NCBI RefSeq assembly: GCF_021347895.1
Contig: NC_067113.1
Coordinates: 3,330,251-3,394,250, forward strand
Length of the DNA: 64,000 bases
Direction: 5' to 3'
Origin: Acanthochromis polyacanthus
Taxonomy: Eukaryota; Chordata; Actinopteri; Pomacentridae
The notes below the pieces were generated by a model. That model had not been told where the DNA came from and did not search any database. It worked only from the letters and a program-made list of their open reading frames with translations. Both the position numbers and the translations under genes were made by a program. Below, in pieces: positions 46,247 through 58,161 of this stretch. How positions within the stretch are numbered: the first letter of the stretch is position 1; each line of letters opens with the position of its first letter.

Positions 46247-46600
46247 CAGGGACGGCTGGTATAAATGGGCTAACGGGGCTAAGCCCTCCCAAGCTAACAC
46301 AAAAAAGATGAGAAAATTATTTTTTAAATAACTTACAACAGATTGTTTTAAGTTTAGGTGAAACCAAAGGTAGCAACAGCACCAATCAGTCAAAAGAAAA
46401 ACATAGAATATCTCTAAATGGGCTTTTTTTTTACAGCCCCAGCAGATACCGTCCGCTTTCATTCATTTCGTTCTTGTAAGTGATTGACAGGTGTCATGTC
46501 CCGCCCCTGTGATTTACTGATCATTTGGGCTAACTTCACTCAGCCCACAGGCCACTGACCTTTGACCAATAGCAACGAATTAACGCAGTGGTGCTGCTAT
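46247..46600. mobile_element. Partial copy of the 51,756-53,082 hAT-like element
   Basis: Begins CAGGGACGGCTGGTATAAAT and continues with the same sequence as the reversed right end of the element at 51,756-53,082 (GGGCTAACNGGGCTAAGCCCT, then the ACCAATCAGTCAAAAGAAAA region). The other end was not found. Confidence 0.65.
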
Positions 46601-46689
46601 TTGTGCCAGAGTTGGGAAGGAGGTAGAAAAAGTTAACCCGTTGCGCTTCAGTGTCCCGCTCGTGGTACACTTTGAGATCTGCATAAGCA

Positions 46690-46793
46690 ATTTGCTAAAT
46701 GCGATTATACAAACACTATATGCCGAAGGAAAGCTTAGATTCTCATGAATCCGCCGGTATAAACCACTTTCAGATGCGATTACCACAGCGGGT
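46690..46793. mobile_element. Fragment of the viral-insert MITE family, reversed
   Basis: TCATGAATCCGCCGGTATAA ... CACTTTCAGATGCGATTACC is the reverse complement of an inner part of the MITEs at 21,993 and 38,762, with changes. Shows the family is dispersed in this fish genome. Confidence 0.65.
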
Positions 46794-48685
46794 AATATAA
46801 ACACATTTGTCCGACAAACAACGAATATCCATCCATCCGTTCTCTATACACGGCTTCAACGTACACAGCGCGACTCACATTTCCGGGTTCATTATTACAC
46901 ACAGATGAAAATATTCCACAAAAAATAATCCATATAAGCCATAATCCAACCTTGGACATCCAGACGAAACAAGCCAGTAACATATTTTGTCCAAAACATG
47001 TCTTGAAGTTGGTATATACTCTACGAATAGGTCGTTTTCAAGGAAATGCACCTCGCGATGCGCATCCAATATTCCCTGTATTTCTCGTCATATTTCGGCA
47101 CACTTTTCTGACCGCCCTGCATACAGCTGCCTTACCTAAGTGCTCTGCATCTCTGACATTATACAAAAAACTTCCATTTGCAAAGATCAGCAGCGCCACA
47201 CACAATATCTGATGGGATGTGAGAGCATGACTGCGGTTGGTAATGTTGCTCATCTAAGGATGGATTAGGTGGTGTATGTAGATTATGGACTGTGATGTGA
47301 AATGGTACCGCTCAAAAAGATAATTGTTCGGAAATACAAGAACATCTATGTGAGGTCTGATAACAATCTCCTGACGAATATTTAATTCTTTGTGCAGTCA
47401 TGCTGCTCCTGCATTCACTGGATCGTTACTGAAAGGACATGCCATTTTGACAGACGGCAGAACTAGGCTAGGCCAAAACTCACCTGCTGACTGAATGAAT
47501 GAATGAGGAAATCAAACAGCGTATATGACTGAAAGAGAGTGCAGACAGAGAGAAACTTGTGGTTCATTGAGAAAAACCTGGTCCCAACCAGGTTAGATTG
47601 TCAGGGGCCCCTCCTCACCCCCCTCTGTCCCACCTGGCATCCAAATCCCCTTTTTCCATCTGTCTCCCTCTTTTCCTCATTTCGCTCCCTCCTTCCTCTC
47701 TCTCCGGCTCTGCACCGAGTTGAGTGCAGCCTCACGGCTGCCTCTACTTGGTAATTTGCTTCCCTCCTCAGACTCCGGGCAGCTGTGGCTTGTCAGCTCA
47801 TTACACAGAACCTGCAATAAAAGACCAGCTCATCCTCCCACACCCTGCCAGATTGTTAAACTTGACTCTACAGTCAGTTGCTCTCTAGCCGTGCTGATAT
47901 TCTCTGCGTTTTGAAAAGAAACAAAACTAACGTGTCTTTTCTGCTCTCTTCTCCGTCAGAAGACCCAGCTGCCCAGATCCCCGCCTGCCCTGCCTGTCTC
48001 CCTGGAAACCCTCCGATCCCCTCCTGGACCCCGCCGGCACCGTGTCCCTTCCTTGGCTCCCCTCCTTGGTTCCTCTCCTGCTCCACCGGATCCGTCCGCC
48101 GCCTCCCGGGTCCTCCTGCCGCCTCTGCGCCTCCTGGACCAACAGCGCGCGGCTTCTTTCCACCCCTGGCGACTCTCCACCTCCAGCTTCCTCACCATCT
48201 GCCATCCTCCGTCCGCCAGGCGTCCGGCCGCTCACCATCCGCTGCACTCTGCTCCCCCGGCACCACCGACGACCGCTGGTCCCTGGCCCCGGAACTTCCA
48301 CCCCGGACCCTCTGCTCATTCCCTCCCGCTCTCACCTCTGGCTCTCCACCTCACTACCACCACCGCTCCCTTGCAATAAAACTTCCTCAAACCTTGTTTC
48401 TGCCTCGGTAGCGTGGTTCTCTGCTCGGGTTCTCTCCTCGATTTGTGACATAGATTCATAGTCTGTTACTACAGTAGAGAGCTTAAGTTACCTCTCTCTC
48501 TGAAACAGGTTAGAGTTTCTCTGGTTTGAGTTACCTCCCTTTTTGAAATGGAAAACTCTGAGTTTCCCTCAATTCAAGGTTAACAGACTCAGAGTTTTCA
48601 CTGAACCTCGTTTGTGAAACGGACCCTTGGAACATCAGAAAATCTGCCTATTTAAAATTGCAATGTATTCTGGTACATTTCAATT
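46794..48685. other. Fish intergenic DNA; C/T-rich block 47,960-48,450
   Basis: No gene recognised. 47,960-48,450 is strongly pyrimidine-rich on + with AATAAA at 48,375-48,380, so long Pro/Ser ORFs in several frames are compositional. The block could be an LTR or the end of a retroposon, but no partner was found. Confidence 0.45.
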
Positions 48686-48840
48686 ACATAACCCTTGTGC
48701 TGTCTTAGGATCAAAAATGACTCAGCCACTATGTTCAATTGCATAGAAAACCCTCTAAATAATGTTTTTTTTCAACCTGAAATTTGATGACTTTTCCTCA
48801 AGTGACCCCATTAGAAAAAGTGAAACATTGTCTATGTTTA
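48686..48840. mobile_element. piggyBac-like terminal fragment
   Basis: ATAACCCTTGTGCTGTCTTA followed by GGATCAAAAATGACTCAGCC resembles the ends of non-autonomous piggyBac-like elements common in fish; no second end identified. Confidence 0.3.
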
Positions 48841-48899
48841 TATTTTCATCAAAAGTATATATCAACAGTGTACAAAGAATGTCTCATGCAGCCACACAA

Positions 48900-49000
<101 letters not shown>

Positions 49001-49107
49001 AAAATTGAGATCCACCCATGACCCCACACGACTCAAGTTCACAGATGAAATATTCACACAAACATGCATGCTCACAGACACACAGAGAGAGAGAGAGAGA
49101 GAGAGGT

Positions 49108-50700
49108 TCTCTCCCTCACTCTGAGATTGTGTGTGGTACTGATTGATCTCAGGAAACTAAAATTTTCTTGTGCAGGTGCCACGTCACCCATCCACAACAA
49201 ATGTCAAGTTTTTGTCACGGCTGCTGCAGGTTATCAGCATGGATGGAGAGCAGCTGCGGGAGCTGCATACCTGCAGCTCATCTCTTCATTGATCTGCTAT
49301 AAAGACTGTCTCCCCACACTGTTCGGTGAGGGATTCCACTGCCACAGTCACACATAGACTACAGTGCGCGTCTAAGCCCTGAACTGCCGCAGCAGCCTGC
49401 CTTTCCCCCCCAGCTGTCCTCCAGGTGTGAGGACATGGACCCTCACCTCCAAGGAGCCTCCGGACAAAGGACCTTGGACGTCATCCCCCAGATAGGTGAC
49501 GTGGACCCCCGACTGCTCCGTTGGACTCACCCAGCTCCCTGAGGAGCTGCAGCTGCTGCTGCTCTCCGCTGGACACCGTCAGTGCCAGCGTGTGTCTCCC
49601 GGTCTGCCAGTCCCTGGAAGCCTGCCTTCCCCTCTCCCCGTAGTGAGTTTCTGGCCTAGTGGCAGTTTGGTTAAGTTTTTGGTGCAGTTATATCTGAATA
49701 AAAACCCACTGATTTATGATCTGCCTGCTTCCTGCTCTGTGTGCCTCTCACTTCTGGGTTCAAATAACCCCCCATAAGGTGACAGTTTTAACAATTTCAA
49801 ACAAATGAAACATTTCTTGAAAGCATCATTTACTAAAGGGGAATGTGTTCAGAGGCTATAAAGGTGCTGCAGATAACAGCATCACCAGTTCTGTCTTTGC
49901 TGAAGCCATGAGCGCAGTTTTCAGTTTTCAGTATCCAGCAGGTCATAGATTAAACTTTTTCACACATCCAGGTGTAACAAGAAGGACAAATACTGTGTGC
50001 TGCGTGAGTGAGAATTACATTTATATAGTCCATGCACACACACTTGCATACTGTCCTACATGTCGTAATTAGAGTTTAATATGTTCTTCATATTTTTGTT
50101 TTGCACCTATTATTTTATTCATATTGTTGTAGGTTATGCACCTTGTGGGTAGGAGAAATAATTCAAAAGATGTGAGAACACTAGTATTTTTCAGAGTTTT
50201 GTAGTTTTCCATTCTATTGTATAGTATACAGTACACTGTTGTTTCCTCTCAAAAATGCATTTCACAGTTTCCACGAAAACTTTCATTTCATTGGGATGTT
50301 CTCTGCTAGTCTGGATGACAAGGACTGTGACTGTAATGTCAAGTAAAATTTGCAGAATTAAACACATTTTTAAACCAGTTTTATCAGGCTCCAGGAATTC
50401 TCCGCTGCTATAGTTGCAGCCCTTGTATTACAGTCTTCCCCACACCACTGTTTACATTTAAATAAATATTTGCTGTTAGGCCTGGATGTTCCCATGAATC
50501 CATGTCATTTTCCTTTACACACACTAGGAATCCTACAAGTGCACAGATTCACACCTCTACCTGCTTTTTCCTGTATATTGCTAATATGACCTTTGAACCG
50601 AACCATGACAAAATTCAAAACCAAATCAGTCACATGGAAAAAGAAGTACATTTATCACACCTTCAAATCTCTATAGATTTGAAAGTGTGATAAAGAATTG
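49108..50700. other. Fish intergenic DNA; possible LTR-like block 49,360-49,790
   Basis: No gene. 49,360-49,790 is C-rich and carries AATAAA at 49,697-49,702 followed by T/C-rich sequence ending CATAAGGTGACAG, as at the 3' side of many fish LTRs, but no matching second LTR was seen. Confidence 0.35.
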
Positions 50701-51730
50701 GGGTTTCCCGATTAGGTGCCAATGATAAGAACTTCCTCAGTCAGTTCCCAGAGTTCCAACATTCAGGCAGACTTTGCACTCACTTGGTGTCACTCACTCC
50801 ACATCTTCCGCCTACCACCCAGAGTCACAAGGGGCACTTGAACGCTGGCATCAGACCTTGAAGTCTATGCTTAAGAAGTACTGCCATGACACAGGGAGGG
50901 ACTGGGATGAAGGTGTGCCCTCTGTACTCTTTGCCATTTGTGATGCTAAGCGGGAGTCGCTGGGGTTCGGTCCAGCCGATCTAGTGTTTTGTCACAATGT
51001 GCGTGGGCCACTGAAGGTGTTAAAAGAGCAGTTTGTGTCTGGTTCCTTTAAGTCTAACCTGTCTGTTTTTGTCTGTAAGTGTAAGGACAGGTTGCAGCAT
51101 GCCTCTACACAGGCCAGGGAGGCGCTCTCGTCCTCTCAGAGCCGTATGAAAAAATGGTATGATATGAAAGCGGTCAAGAGACAGTTCCACCCCGGTGATC
51201 AGGTGTTGGTCTTGTTGCCTCTAAACGGTTCTTCTCTCTCTGCTCGGTTTTCGGGGCCTTATGTGGTGGACAGGAAATTGTCTGACACGAACTCTGTCAT
51301 CTGAACACCTGATCGCAGGAGGAAAACTCGTTTGTGTCACATTAATATGTTGAAGTTGTATCATTCCAGAGAGACCTCTCAGAAAACGCAGCAGGAGTGC
51401 CCTGCTGAAACAGCTGTGCCTGCCGTGTCAGCTGCCCTGGTTAGGGCAGATGCAATGTCTGATGGTTTGGTGGAGCCCTCTGTGGGGCAACAGTGTGGTA
51501 GGTTGTCGAACTCTAAGTTCCTGTCCAACCTTGATACACATTTGTCCTACCTCCCTGATGACCGGTGCGAGGACATCGTTAGTCTGATTCGCACTCACCC
51601 CACCTTGTTTGGCGATGTGCCTTCCCACTCTCGTGTGATTGAACATGATATCAATGTGGCAATGCTACCCTCATTAAACAACACGCATACCGGTGTGCCT
51701 TGGAAAAGCGGGAAAAGATGAAGAAAGAGG
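50701..51730 (+). pseudogene. Gypsy-type integrase and following linker, Gmr1-like order
   Basis: The + frame from about 50,770 reads the C-terminal half of an integrase (STSSAYHPESQGALERWHQT, with the third catalytic Glu, then FGPADLVFCHNVRGPL and a GPR/SH3-like SARFSGPYVV end). A stop at 51,302 breaks it from RRKTRLCHINMLKLYHSRE and a ~100-residue linker (LPDDRCEDIVSLIRTHPTLF) that in this element type leads straight into the reverse transcriptase. The first two thirds of the integrase are missing or decayed. Confidence 0.7.
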
Positions 51731-51907
51731 TTATTTGCAGTATTTGCAGTATTTGCAGTGGCGGCTGGTGGTGAAATTTGTTGGGTGGGCTAACAAATGC
51801 ATAATACCGATTAAATAGTTAACACAGCTGCAAAAGCAATATCACCTATGATACACACAGTTACATTAATTACAGGTACACTATACTTTTTTCGTGCTGT
51901 ACATCAA

Positions 51908-51939
51908 CACTCTCTCTCACTCACTCACTCACTCTCTCA

Positions 51940-51999
<60 letters not shown>
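51908..51999. repeat. (TCAC)n/(AC)n microsatellite
   Basis: TCTCACTCAC units grading into about 28 AC units. Confidence 0.95.
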
Positions 52000-52002
<3 letters not shown>

Positions 52003-52263
52003 TGTGTTTTTCTATCATTGTGGGGACATACCATTGACTCCCATTCATATCTAACCCCTAACCCCTACCGTTACCCTAACCTTAACCCAAACCAAAACAA
52101 TGCCTAACCCTAAAGAAATGTTTTTTCACTTTTTTCAGTAACAACAACATGGCCAAGAAAACACTGTCTAACTTGTGGGGACCTCATTTCGGTCCCCGCA
52201 AGTTTAAACGGTTTTCCTACAGTTGTGGGGACATTTGGTCCCCACAAGTATAGCCAGCACCTG

Positions 52264-52355
<92 letters not shown>
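52264..52355. repeat. (AC)n microsatellite
   Basis: About 45 AC units inside the hAT-like element. Confidence 0.97.
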
Positions 52356-52359
<4 letters not shown>

Positions 52360-53082
52360 TGTTCCAACTGCAACGACTGCCCACAGATAGCCTGCTGCAA
52401 CTGTCTTATTACAACTGTTTGCCGACGTAGTGCAAAACACACCCTCAGTACAACAGTTGACCTCAGCAAAAACAAGGTGTCCCAGTCCTTTAACAGGTCA
52501 ACATGGGCCTACCTTATTTGAAAAGAAGCTCACATTGACGGCCGATGTGATCCCAGTCTCTTAACTTCCAGCTTTTCCTCCAAAGACATTGAGTAAAATG
52601 GACATGAAAGCAAATAATCCACCTCGTTCATGCTAACACCCGTGGGCTGCCTGAAGTTAGCCCAAATGATCAGTAAATCACGGGGGCAGGACATGACACC
52701 TGTCAATCACTTACAAGAATGAAATGAATGAAAGCCACCACTGTGTTAACTAGCTGCTATTGGTCAAAAGTCAGTGGCCTGTTGGCTGCCTGAAGTTAGC
52801 CCAAATGATCAGTAAATCACGGAGGCGGGACATGACACCTGTCAATCACTTACAAGAACGAAATTAATGAAAGCGGGCTGTATCTGCTGGGCCTGTAAAA
52901 AATAAGCCCATTTAAAGATATTCTATGTTTTTCTTTTGACTGATTGGTGCTGTTGCTACCTTTGTTTTCATCTAAACTTAAATCAATCTGTTGTAAGTTA
53001 TTTGAAAAATAATTTTCTCATCTTTTTTGTGTTGGCCTGGGAGGGCTTAGCCCTGTTAGCCCATTTATACCAGCCGTCCCTG

Positions 53083-53653
53083 AGTATTTGGTTGAAAATG
53101 GCTTAGCCAAGCCCAGTTGCAGCCCCTGGAGCTCTCCATGTCTGTTAGCTCCTAAGTCTGATAGTATCCCTCGGTTCTGTTCTGATTTCAGGAAAGTTAA
53201 TGCGGTTACGGTGCCTGATTCATTCCCTTTGCCTCGCATGAAAGATTGCATTGATAGCATCGGTCCAGCGACATTCATCACAAAATTAGATCTACCGAAA
53301 GGATATTGGCAGGTTCCACTAACCCCCAGAGCTTCTGAGATCTCTGCTTTTGTTACACCTGACCACTTTATGCAGTATACAGTGATGGCATTTGGGATGA
53401 GGAATGTACCTGCCACTTTCCAACGGTTGATGCAGATTTTGTTGGGAGATGTGCCAAACTGTAAAGTATATCTAGATGATGTGGTGGTGTACTCAAATGA
53501 ATTGGCCAGCCATGTCTCTAGTCTGAAGGTGGTGTTTCAGCGGCTTGCTGATGCCTCGCTAACTCTCAACCTTGCGAAGTGTGAATTTGGTAAGGCTACA
53601 GTAACCTACTTGGGGAAGCAGGTGGGACATGGACTATGTCATCTGAACACCTG
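53083..53653 (+). pseudogene. Gypsy-type reverse transcriptase fragment
   Basis: Open for about 188 codons: SPWSSPCLLAPKSDSIPRFC, RKVNAVTVPDSFPLPRMKD, then TKLDLPKGYWQVPL, FGMRNVPATFQRLMQ and the catalytic box YLDDVVVYS, ending TVTYLGKQVGHGL. It continues the integrase-linker frame of 51,332-51,720 once the hAT insertion is disregarded. RNase H and 3' end are missing. Confidence 0.85.
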
Positions 53654-53940
53654 ATCACAGGAGGAAAACTTGTTTGTGTCACATTAATATGTTGAAGTTG
53701 TATCATCCCAGAGAGACCTCTCTGAAAACGCAGCAGGAGCGCCTGCTGAAACAGCTGTGCCTGCCATGTCAGCTGCCCTGGTTGGGGCAGATGCAATGTC
53801 TGATGGTTTGGTGGAGCCCTCTGTGGGACAACAGTGTGGTAGGTTGTCGAACTCTAAGTTCCTGTCCAACCTTGCGAAGTATGAATTCGGTAAGGCTACA
53901 ATAACCTACTTAGGGAAGCAGGTGGGACATGGACTATTAT
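53640..53940 (+). repeat. Rearranged duplicate of the integrase linker and RT end
   Basis: 53,640-53,870 repeats 51,298-51,530 (GATCACAGGAGGAAAACTTG ... TTCCTGTCCAACCTTGCGAA), then returns to the RT end (GGTAAGGCTACAATAACCTA). A tandem or template-switch duplication of gypsy sequence. Confidence 0.8.
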
Positions 53941-54230
53941 TATTAATTCAGTGGGGTTCCTTTTGTACGGTGATAAGTACAAGATTTGTGTGGAGTGGGT
54001 GTCACCAAATGGATGTTTGTTCTTATGGGAGGGAGTGTTACATTCTTGGGATGTGTGTGTGGATAAGGTAGGGTGTATTTTCTCTTCTCTTTCTTTTAGA
54101 TTACGCCTAGTGGGAGTGGCCAGGGGCACCTGTAGCTCATTGGCAATCAGGGGAAGGTGTAAAGCTCAGCCACTCGAATCAGTGTCGCCTCTTGGCCAGA
54201 CCGGCAGCTGGAGTGTGTGCTGGTGACCCC

Positions 54231-54254
54231 CCCCCCCCCTCCCACACACACACA

Positions 54255-54292
<38 letters not shown>
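54231..54292. repeat. (C)n/(AC)n microsatellite
   Basis: A C run followed by CACACACACAGACAC and pure AC. Confidence 0.9.
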
Positions 54293-54294
<2 letters not shown>

Positions 54295-54348
54295 TTTCAG
54301 GATGTAACATATTGGGAACTTGATTCCCTCGTGTGGATCCCGGGTTCA

Positions 54349-54377
54349 ACTCCCGGACGAGCCCCCAAATATGTGGC
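54349..54377 (-). promoter_or_regulatory. tRNA-Pro-type primer-binding-site sequence (minus strand)
   Basis: Reversed, the sequence reads TTTGGGGGCTCGTCCGGGA, matching the well-known proline-tRNA primer site of gammaretroviruses and many fish LTR elements for 17 of 18 bases. It lies just past the gypsy remnant. No LTR next to it was identified on that strand. Confidence 0.45.
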
Positions 54378-55866
54378 AATAATGTCTGAGTCATTGAGCA
54401 TAAACACAGAGGTAACCACTGAGTCACTTATAAAACGCTGAACCAAATTTTTTTGAAGTGCTCTACCATACAGGATAAACAAAAAAATGGGACATGTCTG
54501 TGATGCAAAAGGTAATATTTATGACTTTTCGGTAATGATATAAAGTGAAGGTAAAAATACTCATTTAATTAAATTTTTACAGTTATATGGACTGCAAATT
54601 AGAACTCAATCAGTGGAACCTGGGCAAAGTCTGTTTTTAGTAATTTTATTAGAGTGATAAACTCTTTAATAATTCCTTTCTCACCTCTAATACAGCTTGT
54701 TATTTATGACTTGTTTTCTTTGACACAGATTCTCCATATTTCAACACTTTCCTTTCCCACCAAGAAGATTACTGTTTTCTTCAAATATATTGCGCAATAA
54801 AAGCAAATACCCCACTGGAAATGGAATGTCTTTTCCTTATATATTCGGACATTTCTGAATAATACATGCAGAGTTTATCGTAGACAAGAGCAATATAGTG
54901 TACACTGTAGCTCTGTAGGGGAATCAGACATTGCATGTTCAAATAGTAATTCAGTGAAGAAAAATATGAGTATAAAAAAAAATCACTGTCACCAGCCAGC
55001 ACAACGAAGGACAATAAACAGGAAGAGAATTCACACAGATAAAAACATCTAGCACTTTTTTGCTACTGTTTCACCTGCTGAAAGCTCTATAAAGCTTTAT
55101 ACACACATCTGAATTCGTTCCCACAGATGCATTGCCATCCTCTGGTCTGAGGCCATATATGGGGACAATGCCTGGGTTATGTTCCAGCCAAAAGAGAAGG
55201 AGAAAAGGCAGGACATAAAAACACAATGAGGTGGAGAAGGAGGACTAATAGGAGAGGACACGCTTTCAGAGTAAAAATAAACTCAAAGTGATTTATTTGA
55301 ATAATTGATTTTGTTTTTGATATTCAGCAGGGAAGTGTGGGTGGAGATGCCCAGCTGCTTCTGTTTCCTTTGCTGGGAGACAATTGCTAAATTAATTTTA
55401 CAGCAGTTTGAAACTTAGTTTTTTTCTTTCAACATTTGTCACAAGTCCCATTCAAATCAAATTTATGTGATAAAGGTTCAGTCTCAATTAATCCAGACCA
55501 ACACCACTGTAATATTGTTGCCTCTTTTAAGCTTTCAGTATTATAAAATATACTTTTGAATCTATTTTTTTAAGCTACTAATGTACTTGTGAGGTAGTGT
55601 TCTATTAAAAGAATTTAAAAAATAGAACTATGAATCATAATAGGGTGTGCAAAACTGACCTCAGGTGTGGTTCTTAAATGATGGACTGTTTCAAAATACT
55701 TTATGCATTGGTTGAGTCATTGTTGTGTAATATTTTTGGGTGTGATAAACGAAAAGTAAAACATGGTATAATTATGGCAAATGCTATTAAACTGAAGAAT
55801 AGAGTTAGGACGTGTATGAAATGCATTATGATGAAGGTTCTAGTAATGACTGATGTTTTGATGGTA
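54378..55866. other. Fish intergenic DNA, no recognised feature
   Basis: AT-rich and CpG-poor; no gene or known repeat seen. Confidence 0.6.
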
Positions 55867-56282
55867 CAGTGGGTACGGAAAGTATTCAGACCCCTTGAAA
55901 TTTTTCACTCTCTGTGTCATTGCAGCCATTTGCCAAAATCAAAAAACTTCATTTTATTTCTCATTAATGTACACTCAGCACCCCATCTTGACAGAAAAAA
56001 TCAGAAATGTAGAAATGTTTGCAAATTTATTACAAAAGAAAAACTGATATATCATATGGTCATAAGTATTCAGACCCTTTACAGCGACATTCATATTTAA
56101 CTCACATGCTGTCCATTTCTTCTGATCCTCCTTGAGATGGTTCTGCTTCTTTATTGGAGTCCAGCTGTGTTTAATTAAACTGATTGGACTTGATTAGGAA
56201 AGGCACACACCTGTCTATATAAGACCTTACAGCTCACAGTGCATGTCAGAGCAAATGAGAATCATGAGGTCGAAGGAAATTC
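55867..56282 (+). mobile_element. Tc1-like transposon 5' end
   Basis: Starts TACAGTGGGTACGGAAAGTA with GTATTCAGACCCC repeated near 56,067, and proceeds through the typical 5' untranslated region (GTCTATATAAGACCTTACAG, ATGAGAATCATGAGGTC). It breaks off where the transposase begins. Confidence 0.75.
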
Positions 56283-57009
56283 AAAAATTGAACTTGTTAA
56301 CATGTTCATATGCTCGTTTTCTATGCTAGGAGACAAATCATGAGCAATAAGTAGTCAACACCACAGCTCAGTACTTCATCCTGAACCATAGGCTCACACT
56401 TCCAGGGTTCTGTACCACATCTGTATCATTCTTCTTCAGAATCAGTTTCCAGTGTTAACCTGTATGGTTGAATTCCTTTAGTAGTACAACTTGTGTAGCA
56501 GTTTTTCAGTGTTTACAGTGCAGAGTCATAAGTGAGCTGGTGTGCTCGAGCTCCAGCGAATGATGAGGGGTGAGCATATATAAGGCAAGGACTTAATGGA
56601 TCTGTATATTGCAAAGAAGAGATGTACTGCTATATCTAATGCTTTTTAAGGCACTGAGGGATTAATTTCATGAATACAATTAAGTAACTTAGATGGGTCT
56701 TCGGGGTTGAATCAGTGATGGGAGAGGACTTTAAATCTGAGCCCCAAATGGCAGTTTGTATGCTTTGGGATGTTTCTTTTATAAACATTTTTGTAACCAG
56801 GTGATGTCTGGTGTCAAAAGAAGTTTTGTTAATTTTTCCACATATAAGAGATAATACAACCAGCTTATTTCAAACATTATTACTAACTAGAAAATCTATT
56901 TGACACCAGTATCAGCAGCACTCACAGTGTTGTCCTCAAACTTTAGTTGTCAAGCTAACTATGCAACAGGTTGTTACTGAAGAACCATCCTGCCAACTCC
57001 TGTATTTCC
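56283..57009. other. Fish intergenic DNA, no recognised feature
   Basis: Unremarkable AT-rich sequence. Confidence 0.5.
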
Positions 57010-58020
57010 TCCCTGTATGCTGTTTCATCACCCTGTGATGAGGCCAATAGCAATGGTGTCGTCAGCAAATTTAATGATGGTGTTCAAGGGGTGTGGTGTG
57101 TGTAGGTTTGTGCAACTCGGAATAGCGACCTCCTTTTCCCTGCTGACAATCACCAGACATACTTCAGCCTTATCATTCAATCAGTCACCTGCAGCATTTA
57201 AACCTCGGTTCAACTCCCAGTCTCAGCACTGCCAACTTTCTCTCCAAGTTAATGCTCTGTGTTTGCCAAGGTGAACACTGATACCTCTTGTGCTTTAAAT
57301 TTCAATCTCCAAGTCACCAACTCACCAGACCTCCACCAAGAAATACACTGAATGCTCAGATTTCTCAGTCTTCATATGATCAGTGAAGCCACACTCTCTT
57401 TTTTAACATTGTGCCCTGAATTCTGCAAACTAGCCGAAGCCACACAACTCTCATATTTACCATGGATCCATCTAGACTGAGCTCATCACAGCAATATTCC
57501 TCCATAACAAGAAACTATCCATTAAAACGTATTCAGCTGCACCACAATTATAGTCGCACCACTTTCTGTCTGAAGGCAGACTGTCTGCAAACTTGAGAAG
57601 CTGTACAGAGGACCATGTGGAGAAGCAATAATTTGTGTAAAAACTAGTGCATCTCCACATGGTACTCTGTAGAGATTCAGTAATTTGTGTAGAAACAGCA
57701 GAGGAGAAAGCATGTAGGGCTGCAGTGCCCCTGTGCTGATGGTCAGATTAGTGGAAGTGTCTCTTTCCAGCCTCGCATGCGGCCCTTTATCTGTCAGTAA
57801 GTTAGCGATCCAAAGAGAGGTTCAGGCACAGTCAGCTGGGAGAGCTTGGTGTGAAGGATCTCTGGCACAGTTGCTTTAAATGCTGAGATAAAGTCAACAA
57901 ACATGATCCTGGCATAAGTTTCTTTGGCTTTCTGTATGCTGGATGATGAAGTGCAGGACTGTCTGACTGCATCATTCACAGACCCGTTAATCCGGCATGC
58001 AAACAGCACAGTATCCTTTA
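57010..58020 (-). mobile_element. LINE reverse-transcriptase remnant (Rex1-like)
   Basis: Minus strand reads, in broken frames, ARIMFVDFISAFKATVPEIL (57,800-57,910), MLSPLLFLHKLL (57,680-57,713) and, near 57,025-57,090, a TIIKFADDT-type catalytic box. Order and words fit a Rex1/CR1-like LINE; heavily decayed, with unrelated DNA between. Confidence 0.6.
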
Positions 58021-58067
58021 GGGTGAGTTTATATAAGGTCCAGATGCCACATTTTCTAATATAGAAA

Positions 58068-58091
58068 AAAATCTATCTATCTATCTATCTA

Positions 58092-58148
<57 letters not shown>
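58068..58148. repeat. (ATCT)n/(AT)n microsatellite
   Basis: Six to seven ATCT units followed by about 30 AT units. Confidence 0.97.

Positions 58149-58161
<13 letters not shown>

Larger units (their letters stand above)
51756..53082. mobile_element. hAT-like element splitting the gypsy polyprotein
   Basis: 1327 bp with inverted ends CAGTGGCGGCTGGT...ACCAGCCGTCCCTG and an exact 8-bp duplication AGTATTTG (51,748-51,755 and 53,083-53,090). Interior holds two CA microsatellites, a TAACCC-like patch (52,050-52,110), and an inner duplication (CCTGAAGTTAGCCCAAATGATCAGTAAATC-type block at about 52,650 and 52,790). No transposase ORF. A partial relative lies at 46,247. Confidence 0.85.

Noticed and set aside
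47878..48461. Several overlapping Pro/Ser ORFs in the C-rich block
   Set aside because: Open frames on both strands and in all phases arise from base composition; no domain or conserved word.
54340..54378. tRNA gene suggested by the GGTTCAACTCC box
   Set aside because: No matching acceptor or anticodon arms upstream; better explained as a reversed primer-binding site.
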